Positions 23,371 through 31,400 of a stretch of DNA of 64,000 bases are shown piece by piece. Origin of the DNA: Marchantia polymorpha subsp. ruderalis (taxonomy: Eukaryota > Streptophyta > Marchantiopsida > Marchantiales > Marchantiaceae); the NCBI GenBank assembly GCA_037833965.1, contig AP031358.1:17616001-17680000 (forward strand), written 5' to 3'. The notes under the pieces are model-generated. The model saw nothing but the letters and a program-made list of their open reading frames with translations. It made no database searches and was not told the origin of the DNA. The position numbers and the translations under genes are program-made. Each line of letters opens with the position of its first letter. Positions within the stretch are counted from its first letter, which is position 1.

Positions 23371-24616
23371 GGTCGGCTCTTGGTCGTGAAGAACGTCTCA
23401 CTTGATGGCCGCGCCGGCTGTACGCTGGAACGGTCTTCGCTCTCACGCGCGGCTTCACGCTCCGCCGTCGTCGATTAAACTCTCACGCTCGAATTGGCGG
23501 ATTTGAACTCCGCGAGCGTGTCACCCTCCGGACATGGGGGCGTAGCGCCGAAGGCGAGTTTTCCGCCTTGCGCGGTACACTTGTTCGTACCGCCCCTCGG
23601 CCAATCTCCTTCTGCCTTGACGCGTGTGTCCGCATGTCGGACAAAAATTCAACTCCTGCCTGTGCGCAGGCAGGAGCCTCGGCGGATTCTCCGCCGGCGC
23701 GGAACTTGAACATCCTCTTGTGCACAGGCGTTCGCCTGTGCGCAGGCGAATTCCGTCCGCGGCGCTGCGCTGGCGCGGAAGGCGTTGACCGTGGTCAGCC
23801 GTCTCCGTCCAGCCTGTCCGTTCCTTGTCTCTCCGTCGGCGCTTCCGCCGCCGCAACTCCGTCCGTCCAAGAGCGCATCCACCCGTGCCGTCCGCACGGT
23901 CCGTACCTGTTGGATTACTCTGGCGGCTCTTCCGACGTACGCGGCGCTGCGCTGGCGCGGAAGGCGCCGTACACTTTCTACCTCACAAGGCGCATTTCTA
24001 GGGCCCAAGGCGGATTTTCCGCCGACGCCGAAGTGCCTGTGCATAGGCGAGCGCCTGTGCGTAGGCGGACTTTGCGCCTTCCCTAACCCTACTTCGCCTG
24101 TGCACAGGCGAACGCCTTCGTCCGTGCATAGGACAAAACTTGAATCCCCCTTCCGCGTAGGCGGAATTCGCGCCGGTGGCGAACTCCTTCCGCCGTAGGC
24201 GACCGCCTCCGTTTCTTCCAGTAGCGATAACTCCCTAAGTCCTCGTCCGATCCAAGCGTTCTTGGGCTCGTTGGAATCAGCGCGTCGAGCTCTTTCCAAC
24301 GGAATCCTAACTTGGTCAAGGCGCCCGAGGGTTGACCTAATTACGGGGGTTTCCCTACAGCCGCGGACGCAACCTCCGAAGGCGGGTTTTGCGCCTTGCG
24401 CCGTAGAGATCCTAACTGCGGAGTTCGCAGGGAGGGTGGTGCCTGTCCTTACTGCGGCACCCCAAATCCCAGATTCTACAAGATCCCTCGAGAATCCCCG
24501 CGATCTTCCGGATTCACTCTGTTTTGATGTACCGAAGGCTATTTACAATGCTGCCAGGGTACAGTTTTCCAAAAATGTTTTAATTTCCTCAAAATTGCCA
24601 AAAGTGGGGTACCACA

Positions 24617-24629
24617 TGCCCCCCTCCTC
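24617..24629 (-). other. Polypurine tract
   Basis: GAGGAGGGGGGCA on the minus strand directly abuts the TGTGGTACC start of the 3' LTR. This is the plus-strand priming site and it fixes the element's orientation. Confidence 0.9.
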
Positions 24630-24653
24630 AATTGTGAGCGCCCACGCGAACAC

Positions 24654-27485
24654 TCACATGTGGTATTTCTTCAACCGCCACCCGTTCACTCGGGTGCCTA
24701 ACAAATCGCCGGCCAGGTCCGCAAGTTGGATGGATCCATTCGGGAAGACTTCGACAACCCTGTAAGGTCCCATCCACCTTAGGTGCAGTTTGCCTGGGAA
24801 TCTGGCATGCCTGCTGTCGTAGAGCAATGCCAAATCACCCGCCTGCAGGAGTACCGGTTTGATCTTTTTATCGTATCTCTCCTTTCGGCGGAGCTGGATT
24901 TTCCTGGTGCGATCTTCGGCGTCTCTTCTCCTCTCATCCAGCAGCGTGACTTCCTGTAACCTGTAGAGCTGACTCTCCTCTGCGCCCATCCTCTGCAAAT
25001 CCAACGTTCGTTGGGTGGGTACTTCAAATTCGATCGGGAGGATCGGGTGTTGCCCATACACCAGAAAGTATGGTGTCTGTTTGGTCGTGATCTTCTCAGC
25101 TGTGCGGTACGCCCATAGAGCGGCTGCTAGCTTCGTATCCCAGTCGTGAGCGTGATTCACCGTGACCTTGAGTAGTATTTTACACAGCAGACCATTGGAC
25201 TTCTCCGTCAGTCCATTTGCCTTGGGATTGTAGGGAGTAGTCTTCCGGTGCTTGATGTGGAAATACCGTGTCAGATCTTCGATGATCTGATTCAGAAAAT
25301 GCGTGCCCCGGTCGCTGACTAGCTCTAAGGGACATCCGTAGCGTGTGATGATCGACTCAAACAAGAATGCTGCCACTGTGGCAGCATCATCCCTTCTGGT
25401 GGCTCTGGCCTCTACTATTTTGGTGGCATAGTCCGTTGCTACCAGAATGTAGCGCCTTCGTGTACTTCTAGTCACCGGTTGTATCGGCCCTACAAAGTCA
25501 ATACCCCACTTTTCGAAAGGTGCTAGAGGCATGATGGGAGTCAGGGGCCATCGTGTTGTGGGCGTTGGTCTCCCCGTCCTCTGGCAACTGTCGCACTTGC
25601 GGATGTAATCGAGAACATCCTTAAACATGGTCGGCCACCAATACCCCGCATTTAGGATCTTTGTGACCGTGTTCCTGGTGGCATAGTGTCCACCCGCCTC
25701 CTCAGTATGCATCGCACTCACTATTCTTGGTACCTCTGTTTCCTCCAGGCATCTGCATAAGCGCTCATCCGCCATCTTCTTGAACAAAACTCCCTGCTGG
25801 AGTTGGTACGGGCCTGCCTTATGAATAAAGACAGTTCGCTGTTCCAAATCCATGCCTTCGGGACACTGGAGGGTTAGCAGATATCGATACAGGTCGGCAT
25901 AGCGGGACTCATGCCCTGCAGACAACTGAAATAACTCTTCATCTGGAAAATCGTCCACCAATTCCTCCTCTGTCGGCTGTGTCCATAATCGGGACAAGTA
26001 ATCCGCATTTTCGTGGTGCACCCCTTTCCTGGTCTGGACCGTGTAGGTGAACTCTTGTAGTAACAACACCCACCTGGCGATCCGACCGGATAGGTCTGCT
26101 TTCTTGACTAGGTGTTGCAATGCGTAGTGGTCCACATGGAACACAAACTCGTAGCAGATTAGGTAGTGACGGAACTTTTTACAGGAGTACACCATCCCCA
26201 ACGCTTCTCTCTCCGTCGTGGTGTACTTCCGCTCTGCTAGAGACAGCTGTCGGCTCGCGAAGTAGATCGGGTAGTCCTTTTTGTTGTCATCCTTTTGACT
26301 CAGTACTACACCGATGGCGAATGCCGAGGTGTCAACGTAAACATGGAATGGTCGATTCCAGTCTGGACTCCTTAGTACGGGAGCAGTCGTGAGTTTTGCT
26401 TTTAGAGCCTCAAATGCTGACTGCTGGTTCGCACCCCAAGCATAGGGCTCGTCCTTCTTCAACAACTTGGTCAGGTCCGCCGCCAGTATTGCATACATGT
26501 GTATGAATCTTCGGTAGTAGCCCACATGACCCAGGAATGCTCGCAGCTCCCTTAGATTCGTGGGTGGCTCAAGCTCGAGTATAACCTTGACCTTCTCGAT
26601 GTCCACCGCAATGCCGTCTGCCGAGACCCGATGACCCAACAAGATCCCACTAGTCATAAAGAAAAAGCACTTCTCGGGATGCAGTGATAAACTGCTCTCT
26701 CTACATTTATCGAAGGTCTGCCTCAAGTGACTTAGGTGTTCAGACCGCTTCCCAAAGACACAGAAGTCATCTATGAATATCTCCAGGAACTTCCTCAGTT
26801 GTTCCTGAAAGATATTGGTCATCATCCGTTGAAAGGTGGCAGGCGCGTTGCACAGACCGAAGGGCATCTTGTGGTATGCGTAAGTTCCCCAGTCGGTTGT
26901 GAACGTAGTTTTATCCTTGTCCTGTTCACGGATAGACACCTGATTGTAACCTGAGAACCCATCCAGGAAGCTGTAACATTCATGTCCTGCGACATGGTCT
27001 AGAATGGCATCCGTGAATGGTAACGGGTGATGATCCTTGCGTTTTGCTGCATTCAACTTCCGGAAATCCTGACACACTCGTATCTTACCCGTCAACTTCT
27101 TTGGTACGATAACAATCGGCGACACCCACTCGCTGCTGAGCACAGGGTAAATAATACCAGCGCTCAAGTACTTATCTATCTCCTCTTTCACTAGCAAGGA
27201 GTACTTTGGGTTGAGGCGATACTGGCGCTGTCGTATGGGTACTGAGTCGTCCAGTAAATCGATACGGTGTTCCCCATACCGTGCGGGTATCCCCTTCATG
27301 TCTTCGATCTTCCAGGCGAAAACGTCGACATAATGGCTAAGGAAGGCCTGTACTTTCCTTAGCTCGTCTCCTCTCACTGCGCTTGATACCTTCAAGCACT
27401 TGCCGGGACTGAGTTGTACTTCGTGACAGTCACTAGGGTCGACAATGCCCTCAGTGTGACTCGTCTCACTCCTTCCCAGTCCCAC
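24654..27485 (-). CDS. pol: pol: reverse transcriptase-RNase H-integrase (943 codons after the leaky stop)
   Basis: RT spans about residues 75-330 with WVSPIVIVPKK, VCQDFRKLN, FLDGFSGYNQV, PFGLCNAPATFQRMM and the catalytic FIDD near 238. RNase H follows (YVDTSAFAIGVVLSQ near 380; HVDHYALQHL; HHENADYLSR). Integrase has an N-terminal HHCC finger (H..., GGHYATRNT, CDSCQR, ~592-636), then GIDF, SDRGTHF and a Glu exactly 35 residues after the second Asp (DD35E). It ends VNGWRLKKYHM with no chromodomain and no second RNase H. The frame opens directly after the gag-pro UAG, in the same frame. There is no AUG at its start (the first codon of the listed span is GTG), and the first Met is about 60 codons in. 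It is therefore probably made as a gag-pol fusion by stop readthrough. No stops or shifts interrupt it. Confidence 0.95.
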   Translation of the reverse strand: MGLGRSETSHTEGIVDPSDCHEVQLSPGKCLKVSSAVRGDELRKVQAFLSHYVDVFAWKIEDMKGIPARYGEHRIDLLDDSVPIRQRQYRLNPKYSLLVKEEIDKYLSAGIIYPVLSSEWVSPIVIVPKKLTGKIRVCQDFRKLNAAKRKDHHPLPFTDAILDHVAGHECYSFLDGFSGYNQVSIREQDKDKTTFTTDWGTYAYHKMPFGLCNAPATFQRMMTNIFQEQLRKFLEIFIDDFCVFGKRSEHLSHLRQTFDKCRESSLSLHPEKCFFFMTSGILLGHRVSADGIAVDIEKVKVILELEPPTNLRELRAFLGHVGYYRRFIHMYAILAADLTKLLKKDEPYAWGANQQSAFEALKAKLTTAPVLRSPDWNRPFHVYVDTSAFAIGVVLSQKDDNKKDYPIYFASRQLSLAERKYTTTEREALGMVYSCKKFRHYLICYEFVFHVDHYALQHLVKKADLSGRIARWVLLLQEFTYTVQTRKGVHHENADYLSRLWTQPTEEELVDDFPDEELFQLSAGHESRYADLYRYLLTLQCPEGMDLEQRTVFIHKAGPYQLQQGVLFKKMADERLCRCLEETEVPRIVSAMHTEEAGGHYATRNTVTKILNAGYWWPTMFKDVLDYIRKCDSCQRTGRPTPTTRWPLTPIMPLAPFEKWGIDFVGPIQPVTRSTRRRYILVATDYATKIVEARATRRDDAATVAAFLFESIITRYGCPLELVSDRGTHFLNQIIEDLTRYFHIKHRKTTPYNPKANGLTEKSNGLLCKILLKVTVNHAHDWDTKLAAALWAYRTAEKITTKQTPYFLVYGQHPILPIEFEVPTQRTLDLQRMGAEESQLYRLQEVTLLDERRRDAEDRTRKIQLRRKERYDKKIKPVLLQAGDLALLYDSRHARFPGKLHLRWMGPYRVVEVFPNGSIQLADLAGDLLGTRVNGWRLKKYHM

Positions 27486-27488
27486 AGT

Positions 27489-27497
27489 TAATTGCTA
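27489..27497 (-). promoter_or_regulatory. Stop-codon readthrough context UAG CAA UUA between gag-pro and pol
   Basis: The minus strand reads GAA TAG CAA TTA ACT GTG across the junction, and pol continues in the same frame as gag-pro. UAG followed by CAR-YYA is the type I readthrough context known from tobamoviruses. The exact match of the six following bases and the lack of a pol AUG make readthrough the best explanation. It has not been tested here. Confidence 0.8.
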
Positions 27498-30317
27498 TTC
27501 GTCTTCCGGCTGAATAGCTTCCGTCTCTTCTTCCTCTCCCACCGAACAGCAGGCAACGAATCCCACGAAGTAATCGGATTCGGTACCACTGGAATCCGAT
27601 CGCGCGGTCGACTCACTGTCCTCGCCCGATGTGTAACCTGCACTTGTCGATGGGGTCTCTCCTTCGTGCCTGACCCTATTCCAGGGCACCGTAATGGTTT
27701 TGGTCGGTTCCGAAGGATGAGGAAACTTAAGGCGATGTCTTCGCCAATCACATCTGACTTGTGCACCATATAGCCATGGTCGCCCGAGCAGAACGTCATA
27801 GCCCTGCTTCATCATCGGTTGAAGGATGATATACGTCAACCGAAAGTCCGCACCCCCGATGGTTGTCTTGACATTGCGCAGCATACCTGCAGGCATTCTC
27901 CGCGTCTGATCCGCTAATCTCAACACCCGCTTCGAGGGTTCGTATTGACTGAACCCCAAGGCTCTCGCTGTATCCTCCGTCATTATGTTGACTCCTGATC
28001 CAGAGTCGATTGGCACTCTGCGTACACAACACCCTGCTATTTCCACATCGATCTCGGGTGGCCCTTGGTCTTCGCTCTCCACTTGAGAGGATGTGGATGC
28101 GCGCGGCTTCCGCGGATGCCGTAGCGAAAGCATCAACATTCTCCGATACGTCTTATTGTCCTCCAAGAGCTGCTTGAACGTGATGTTCACTTTTCGACTC
28201 CCGAGATCTTCGACCAAGTCATAGTGGGTGCGTTGGGTCGCCGGGGTCGGCGACGCTCTGCGATGTTCCACGGTGGCTGCTAACTTCGCCCCAAGGGAGG
28301 AGGTCAGGTCTGGCCGCGGTGGGTCCTTTTGAGTGCGGATCGCTTCCTGCAACAGGTTGGCTACCTCGTTGCGGATATCCGGAGCATAGTCCCGTTTCAG
28401 TAGGCGCACTGGCTCGTCCTCGACTGCCGTCTGGGGGCGCACTGCTGGTGTTTCTCGCGTAGCCGAAGACTTCCGAGCAGGTCGCAAGTCGGACTTGCTG
28501 GATGTCTTCTCCTTTCCTTTCCCCGTCCGGTCGGCGGTTCTCCGTTCGTGCTTGCGAGTGTCGCGCTCTTGCTCCTTCGATTTCTTGGAACTACGAGTTT
28601 CGACCCGTGCGCACATGACCTCTTCAGCCGGCCATTCTTCGTCTTCGCCATCCCCGTCTGAACCTACTTCGACCTGGTTAACTTGCACGTCCTCCTTGGC
28701 AGGAGTGTTCACAAATCGTACCACTGGCCGAGGGACTGGTGGCTGATCACACTCTGGCGCAGTGTGCCCGACCTTCTTGCAATTACTACATGTCGGAGCA
28801 TAATCGTTTCGCCTTTTTGGATGGGGACACTGCGGTGAGAAGTGCCCAACTTCCCTGCAATTATAACAAGCTCGCGGTGGCGGTGGGTCAAACGTCCCTG
28901 GAGGTGCTCTCCGCCTCACAGGTACCGTAGTGGCCCGATCCACCGGAATATATCGTGGGACTTGCATTGCTGAAACTGCAGGAGGGGTAGGAACCGACTG
29001 GACGGCGTAGGCTGTCTCTTCGCTAGCCTCTCCATAGTACTGAGGGTGCTCTCCATAGTACGGTTGCGCCCACTCTACTGCGTTGACTGGATATGACGGC
29101 CGGGTGGTAAGGCACTCGGTGTTTGCATGTCCCACCGCCCCGCACGTAGTACACCATAAGTTCGCTCGCACTCTCCCGGGTGATTTTCTGCGATCATGCC
29201 CGCCTACCACTTGAACCTTGAGATCGGCGAAGTCCTTCACAAGGGTCTCCATCTTCGAAGCTATATCTCCCGGCGCTCTGTCCGTAGTCACTCGTCGGAT
29301 GCCCTTTTTCTTTGCTGACCCATGCTTCTTCCTCTTCTTCTCCTCCTCCGACGATGAGGTTTCCTCTTCTTCGGATGAGGAACGGTTCTCGTCCGAAGAC
29401 GATTCCTCCGATGACGGAGTTGTACCTCTACGTCGTCTTCGCCCTCCCTTCGGTTTTCGCTCCTTCGACTCCCGTCTCTCTCTCCCTCTTCGGTTGAGAG
29501 TGGAAGTTTCGAAGGCTTCTGCCGATGCAATCACATCCTCAATAGTGTCGCACTTGCTACGTCGGCAAAAAGTCTCCATCTCCCGAGTTAAACCGGTCAC
29601 GTACCAATCCACAGCTTGTTGTACCGAGAAAGGGGACCCTGGTCCTGTTTTCGGTATTCTGTCGAGGAGGTCCAGAAATCTCTCAGTGTAGTCACGCAGA
29701 CTCTCCTTCTTCTCTCGCTGCAAATTACGTAACTTTGTCAAAACCCGGCTGTCGTAGCCGAGCTCGCGGAAGCGGCGAAGGAACTTCTCCTTCAGCTCGG
29801 CCCATGTTGTCAACCCAGTCGGATCGATGCTCTCGTGATTGTACCAACTCCTCGCTTTCTTCCGCAGAAGGCTTGGAAAGATCCTTAGTCGGTCGTCGTC
29901 TGCGATCTCGCGATTGGCAATAGACACCGACTCGAACAACTTGATGTATGAATCTGCATCGTCGTCATCCCCACTCCCTTTGTACTTCGGGTAGGAATGT
30001 TTAGTAATCGGCTGAGGTAGCCGCACATTGGCTTGTCCGTCCGCCATCGGTGTGTCTGTCGACGGCTCTCGGGCGGTCGGTTCTACTTCACTAGGCGGGT
30101 CCGTGCAAGGAATATCTAGTAGAACTGTAAGCACCAAGTTTGGTTCCGAGTCGTCGGGGGTAGGTTCCCCAAGGATGTCGGCCGAACTAGGCTTAGGTAC
30201 TCTTTTTGGTGTTTTCTTGTTTTGACGCCGTGTCTCTTCCACGGCCTTCTCTGAATCTCGTCGGAACTTGCGGACAGCTCTAGCACTTAGGTTGCTCCCG
30301 CCAGCCCCAGTCGACAT
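27495..30317 (-). CDS. gag: gag-protease polyprotein, 940 aa
   Basis: The retrotransposon gag (capsid) domain lies at about residues 115-225 (YIKLFESVSIANREIADDD, KKARSWYN, FLRRFRELGY, YTERFLDLLDRI). A charged Arg/Lys/Ser/Glu-rich linker follows at ~280-350. There are three CX2CX4HX4C zinc knuckles: CTTCGAVGHANTEC near 388, CYNCREVGHFSPQC near 482 and CSNCKKVGHTAPEC near 509. The first is separated from the other two by nearly 100 residues, which is unusual. The aspartic protease motif VPIDSGSGVNIM sits near 769. The first AUG (MSTGAGG) lies 46 bases after the primer-binding site and is the natural start. The ORF ends at a UAG in readthrough context. It should form the virus-like particle, with the protease processing the polyprotein. 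Confidence 0.95.
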   Translation of the reverse strand: MSTGAGGSNLSARAVRKFRRDSEKAVEETRRQNKKTPKRVPKPSSADILGEPTPDDSEPNLVLTVLLDIPCTDPPSEVEPTAREPSTDTPMADGQANVRLPQPITKHSYPKYKGSGDDDDADSYIKLFESVSIANREIADDDRLRIFPSLLRKKARSWYNHESIDPTGLTTWAELKEKFLRRFRELGYDSRVLTKLRNLQREKKESLRDYTERFLDLLDRIPKTGPGSPFSVQQAVDWYVTGLTREMETFCRRSKCDTIEDVIASAEAFETSTLNRRGRERRESKERKPKGGRRRRRGTTPSSEESSSDENRSSSEEEETSSSEEEKKRKKHGSAKKKGIRRVTTDRAPGDIASKMETLVKDFADLKVQVVGGHDRRKSPGRVRANLWCTTCGAVGHANTECLTTRPSYPVNAVEWAQPYYGEHPQYYGEASEETAYAVQSVPTPPAVSAMQVPRYIPVDRATTVPVRRRAPPGTFDPPPPRACYNCREVGHFSPQCPHPKRRNDYAPTCSNCKKVGHTAPECDQPPVPRPVVRFVNTPAKEDVQVNQVEVGSDGDGEDEEWPAEEVMCARVETRSSKKSKEQERDTRKHERRTADRTGKGKEKTSSKSDLRPARKSSATRETPAVRPQTAVEDEPVRLLKRDYAPDIRNEVANLLQEAIRTQKDPPRPDLTSSLGAKLAATVEHRRASPTPATQRTHYDLVEDLGSRKVNITFKQLLEDNKTYRRMLMLSLRHPRKPRASTSSQVESEDQGPPEIDVEIAGCCVRRVPIDSGSGVNIMTEDTARALGFSQYEPSKRVLRLADQTRRMPAGMLRNVKTTIGGADFRLTYIILQPMMKQGYDVLLGRPWLYGAQVRCDWRRHRLKFPHPSEPTKTITVPWNRVRHEGETPSTSAGYTSGEDSESTARSDSSGTESDYFVGFVACCSVGEEEETEAIQPEDE

Positions 30318-30363
30318 TCACCGAGCATGGCTGCTCGTAAAAACCCCGGTGTTGACGCAACTG

Positions 30364-30381
30364 TCCCCGGCAGCGGCGCCA
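30364..30381 (-). other. Primer-binding site, tRNA-Asp type
   Basis: The minus strand reads TGGCGCCGCTGCCGGGGA. It is complementary to the 3' end of plant tRNA-Asp (ending ...GGCAACGGCGCCA) at 17 of 18 bases. It lies 22 bases inside the 5' LTR end. tRNA-Asp priming is common in the Athila/Tat side of plant Ty3/Gypsy. Confidence 0.88.
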
Positions 30382-31360
30382 AAAAGAAGTTGTCGGCTTC
30401 TTATGTAATAACCCACTAAAGGCTAAAACTGCAATATAGTGGTAGAAAGGTCGAACCCACAGGGACAGAGGAACACACAGGGTACAAAGTGTCACGTTTT
30501 AACAGACTATTGAGGAGTTTGAATTCTCAGGCAACTGTCACTCCCAGAAATACTGCAAGTGTCCACTCGGAGCGCACTCGGAGGTCGCACAGTGCAGCGT
30601 AACACACACACACACCTGAAACTACAGAAACACAACCTAGAGATCCGTTAGGACCTCTACTTCAAGATTTCAGGGGGAAAGTCTCTCAAGAGTACACTCG
30701 GCAAAGCTGCGGGCAGTGACTTCCAACTCCGGCTTTTACAACACTTCCACTAGCTTGCTGCTAGTGTAGGAAACCCGGTTTGGACTGCCTACTTCGGATC
30801 GAAGTCACTCCTACGCGGTGAACAACACTCTCAACTCACAAAACGCGCAGAGAACACAGGTCCGCACTGAAGGACTCACTGAGAAACATTCCAGTAACAC
30901 AACAACAGTCTATTGAAGAGTTTGAATTCTCAGGCACTTGTCATTCCCAGAAATACTACAGGGGTTACCCTCAAGGCACCTGCTGCAGCGTAACCTGAAT
31001 TTACAACCAAGGCTTACACGAAGTAGCAAAACTTCACTTTGGCATTCAGGGGAAAAATCCCAAGGAGTACAATCAGAAAGAAACACTCGAAGGTGTAGGG
31101 GCGAAACTGTTCAAGTATCTAACTAGTCACTGGCTCTGAGCATCGGCAGTCACCCGCAGGTGCAGATCCGAACTACTCAAGTCTCTAACCAATGTACTAG
31201 CTCTGAACATTCGGCCGAAGGCCTTCAGCTACAAAATGCGGAACGCTAAGTTGTAACTCCTCGTGCGTGGTGACAGAACTCAAGGACACAAACACGCAAA
31301 GGAAATGGGTTCCTGATCTATACTTCTGATGGGAAAGAACCCCAGGCAAAACGCCTGGAA

Positions 31361-31370
31361 CTATTTTATA
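31361..31370 (-). promoter_or_regulatory. LTR TATA box (5' LTR), promoter of genomic RNA
   Basis: TATAAAATAG on the minus strand with the downstream CCAGGC/GCCTGG inverted repeat. This copy would drive the gag-pol RNA, which would start a little below 31350 and run leftward. Confidence 0.75.
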
Positions 31371-31400
31371 CCTTCTAAGTCCTACTAGCACTACACTGCA

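Larger units (their letters stand above)
19254..24616 (-). repeat. 3' LTR of the full-length element (5363 bp)
   Basis: The boundaries are TGTAATAACCC on the left and GTACCACA on the right. In LTR sense, U3 is about 4.4 kb and holds the intact 1039-codon ORF. The TATA box is at 20211-20220, and R plus U5 fill the remaining 0.95 kb. It matches the 5' LTR with offset 11150 for 19254-20550 and offset 10512 for 21936-24616; between these the 5' LTR is rearranged. The two LTR ends form an imperfect inverted repeat (TGTGGTACCCCACT against TGTAATAACCCACT). Confidence 0.95.

Noticed and set aside
23650..24120. Possible CRISPR array from repeated palindromes
   Set aside because: Spacing is irregular, repeats vary, no cas genes, and the context is a plant retrotransposon.
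23568..24299. Open frames of 172 and 216 codons in U3 outside the main ORF (also at 34080-34811)
   Set aside because: They lie in palindrome-rich repeat sequence and overlap each other on both strands. The two element copies are identical because the LTRs are identical, so conservation proves nothing.
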